Shown: positions 5,575-5,906 of the stretch, in pieces
How positions within the stretch are numbered: the stretch's first letter is position 1
Layout of the letters: each line of letters opens with the position of its first letter
Origin: Clostridia bacterium
GTDB taxonomy: Bacteria > Bacillota_A > Clostridia > Christensenellales > Aristaeellaceae
Direction: 5' to 3'
Assembly: GCA_017412025.1 (NCBI GenBank)
Contig: JAFQOY010000186.1
Coordinates: 1 to 5,906, forward strand
DNA length: 5,906 nucleotides
Made by a program: the position numbers and the translations under genes
The notes under the pieces: generated by a model
Database searches by the model: none
What the model was told of the DNA's origin: nothing
What the model saw: the letters and a program-made list of their open reading frames with translations, nothing else

Positions 5575-5628
5575 TTTCAAAAAAAGTTTAAAAAAGGGGT
5601 TGACTTTTAGCGAAAGCCGCGATATAAT
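5575..5628 (+). promoter_or_regulatory. Promoter of tRNA-Val with A-rich upstream tract
   Basis: TTGACT (5600-5605), a 17-nt spacer and TATAAT (5623-5628). The predicted start is near 5635, about 7 nt before the tRNA. A-tracts at 5579-5585 and 5590-5595 lie directly upstream and resemble an UP element, as expected for a strong stable-RNA promoter. Confidence 0.9.
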
Positions 5629-5641
5629 AATTCATGTGCTT

Positions 5642-5718
5642 GGGGTCTTAGCTCAGCTGGTCAGAGCGCCACGTTGACATCGTGGAGGTCGTAGGTTCGA
5701 GCCCTATAGACCCCACCA
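5642..5718 (+). tRNA. tRNA-Val (anticodon GAC)
   Basis: Complete cloverleaf. The acceptor stem is GGGGTCT (5642-5648) with AGACCCC (5708-5714). The D arm is GCTC/GAGC (5651-5667). The anticodon stem is CCACG/CGTGG (5669-5673 and 5681-5685) around the loop TTGACAT, with anticodon GAC at 5676-5678. The T arm is GTAGG/CCTAT with loop TTCGAGC. The discriminator is A5715 and the CCA end is encoded (5716-5718). It reads GUC and GUU valine codons. It is the only tRNA gene in the window, transcribed divergently from the HPr-like operon. Confidence 0.97.
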
Positions 5719-5746
5719 GTACAGTCGGACTTGTCACCCGACACCA

Positions 5747-5775
5747 AACGATCGGAGATATCCGGTCGTTTTTTT
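5747..5775 (+). terminator. Intrinsic terminator of tRNA-Val
   Basis: AACGATCGG (5747-5755) pairs with CCGGTCGTT (5762-5770), 9 bp with one G-U pair and loop AGATAT, followed by a run of seven T (5769-5775). A smaller hairpin, GTCGG (5724-5728) with CCGAC (5738-5742), lies between the tRNA 3' end and the terminator. Confidence 0.95.
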
Positions 5776-5779
5776 ATTG

Positions 5780-5906
5780 CTTCTTCGGGGGATATAGGGC
5801 GAGAATGGGCGGTAGTGAATGACAGCCCAGTGGGCTGTCAGAGCCGCGGTGACCGAGCCGTGAGGCGAGAGCAATTCCCCTCACCTCCACCACAAAAAAA
5901 CAAACC
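5780..5906. repeat. Structured non-coding sequence, probable dispersed repeat
   Basis: No convincing gene is seen. The stretch has a near-perfect 21-bp palindrome, TGACAGCCCA (5820-5829), G5830 and TGGGCTGTCA (5831-5840). It also has two copies of GAGCCG (5841-5846 and 5855-5860), a GGGGGA (5787-5792) able to pair with TTCCCC (5875-5880), and a CACCTCCACCA end (5882-5892) followed by an A-rich tail. The texture resembles intergenic repeats of gut Clostridia, but this is recollection; a genome search is needed. Confidence 0.5.

Noticed and set aside
5728..5873. Minus-strand open frame of about 48 codons from a TTG behind GAGGTGAGGGG
   Set aside because: It reads through the palindrome and the tRNA terminator, which argues for open non-coding repeat sequence, not a gene, despite the SD-like GGAGG.
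1..5906. CRISPR arrays, insertion sequences, toxin-antitoxin or phage genes
   Set aside because: No regularly spaced direct repeats, transposase or integrase motifs, or small gene pairs of that kind were seen.

Overview
The window looks like a GC-rich Bacillota chromosome, most likely from the class Clostridia. The evidence is a T-box leader in front of a single-chain glycyl-tRNA synthetase, an RqcP-type S4 protein, an IspD-IspF fusion, a DUF4364-type protein, AGGAGG-type ribosome binding sites and sigma-A promoters with 17-base spacers. No phage, CRISPR, transposase or conjugation gene is visible. Every protein gene lies on the minus strand; a tRNA gene lies on the plus strand at the right.

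Read in the direction of minus-strand transcription, from right to left, there are three units. (1) A two-gene operon at 5457-4624 encodes an HPr-like protein and a DUF4364-type winged-helix protein. It has a clear promoter (TTGCAA-N17-TATAAT) and a strong 15-bp terminator hairpin. (2) A second unit at 4231-526 starts from TTGAGG-N17-TACACT. It holds a polytopic membrane protein resembling the DUF6020/GT-C-like group, then rqcP, then ispDF (stop and start overlap as TGATG), then, after an 85-nt gap with a hairpin, a membrane-anchored Mrr-like nuclease-fold protein. (3) glyQS has its own TTGACA-N17-TATAGT promoter and a T-box leader of about 208 nt, and runs off the left edge of the window.

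The right end carries tRNA-Val(GAC) with its own promoter, an A-rich upstream tract, encoded CCA and an intrinsic terminator. Beyond it lie about 130 nt of non-coding, structured sequence that looks like a dispersed repeat.

The themes are housekeeping: glycine charging under T-box control, isoprenoid precursor synthesis by the MEP pathway, rescue of stalled ribosomes, and probable glycan or lipid-linked sugar transfer at the membrane. I see no clearly new system. The observations most worth checking are the very short Stem I of the T-box, the internal ribosome binding site and ATG at the IspD/IspF junction, the HPr-like protein that lacks the His-15 motif but keeps the Ser-46 region, and the palindromes at the HPr-like promoter and at the right edge. 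Translation starts were moved from the longest open frame to SD-supported codons for several genes, as described in each entry.
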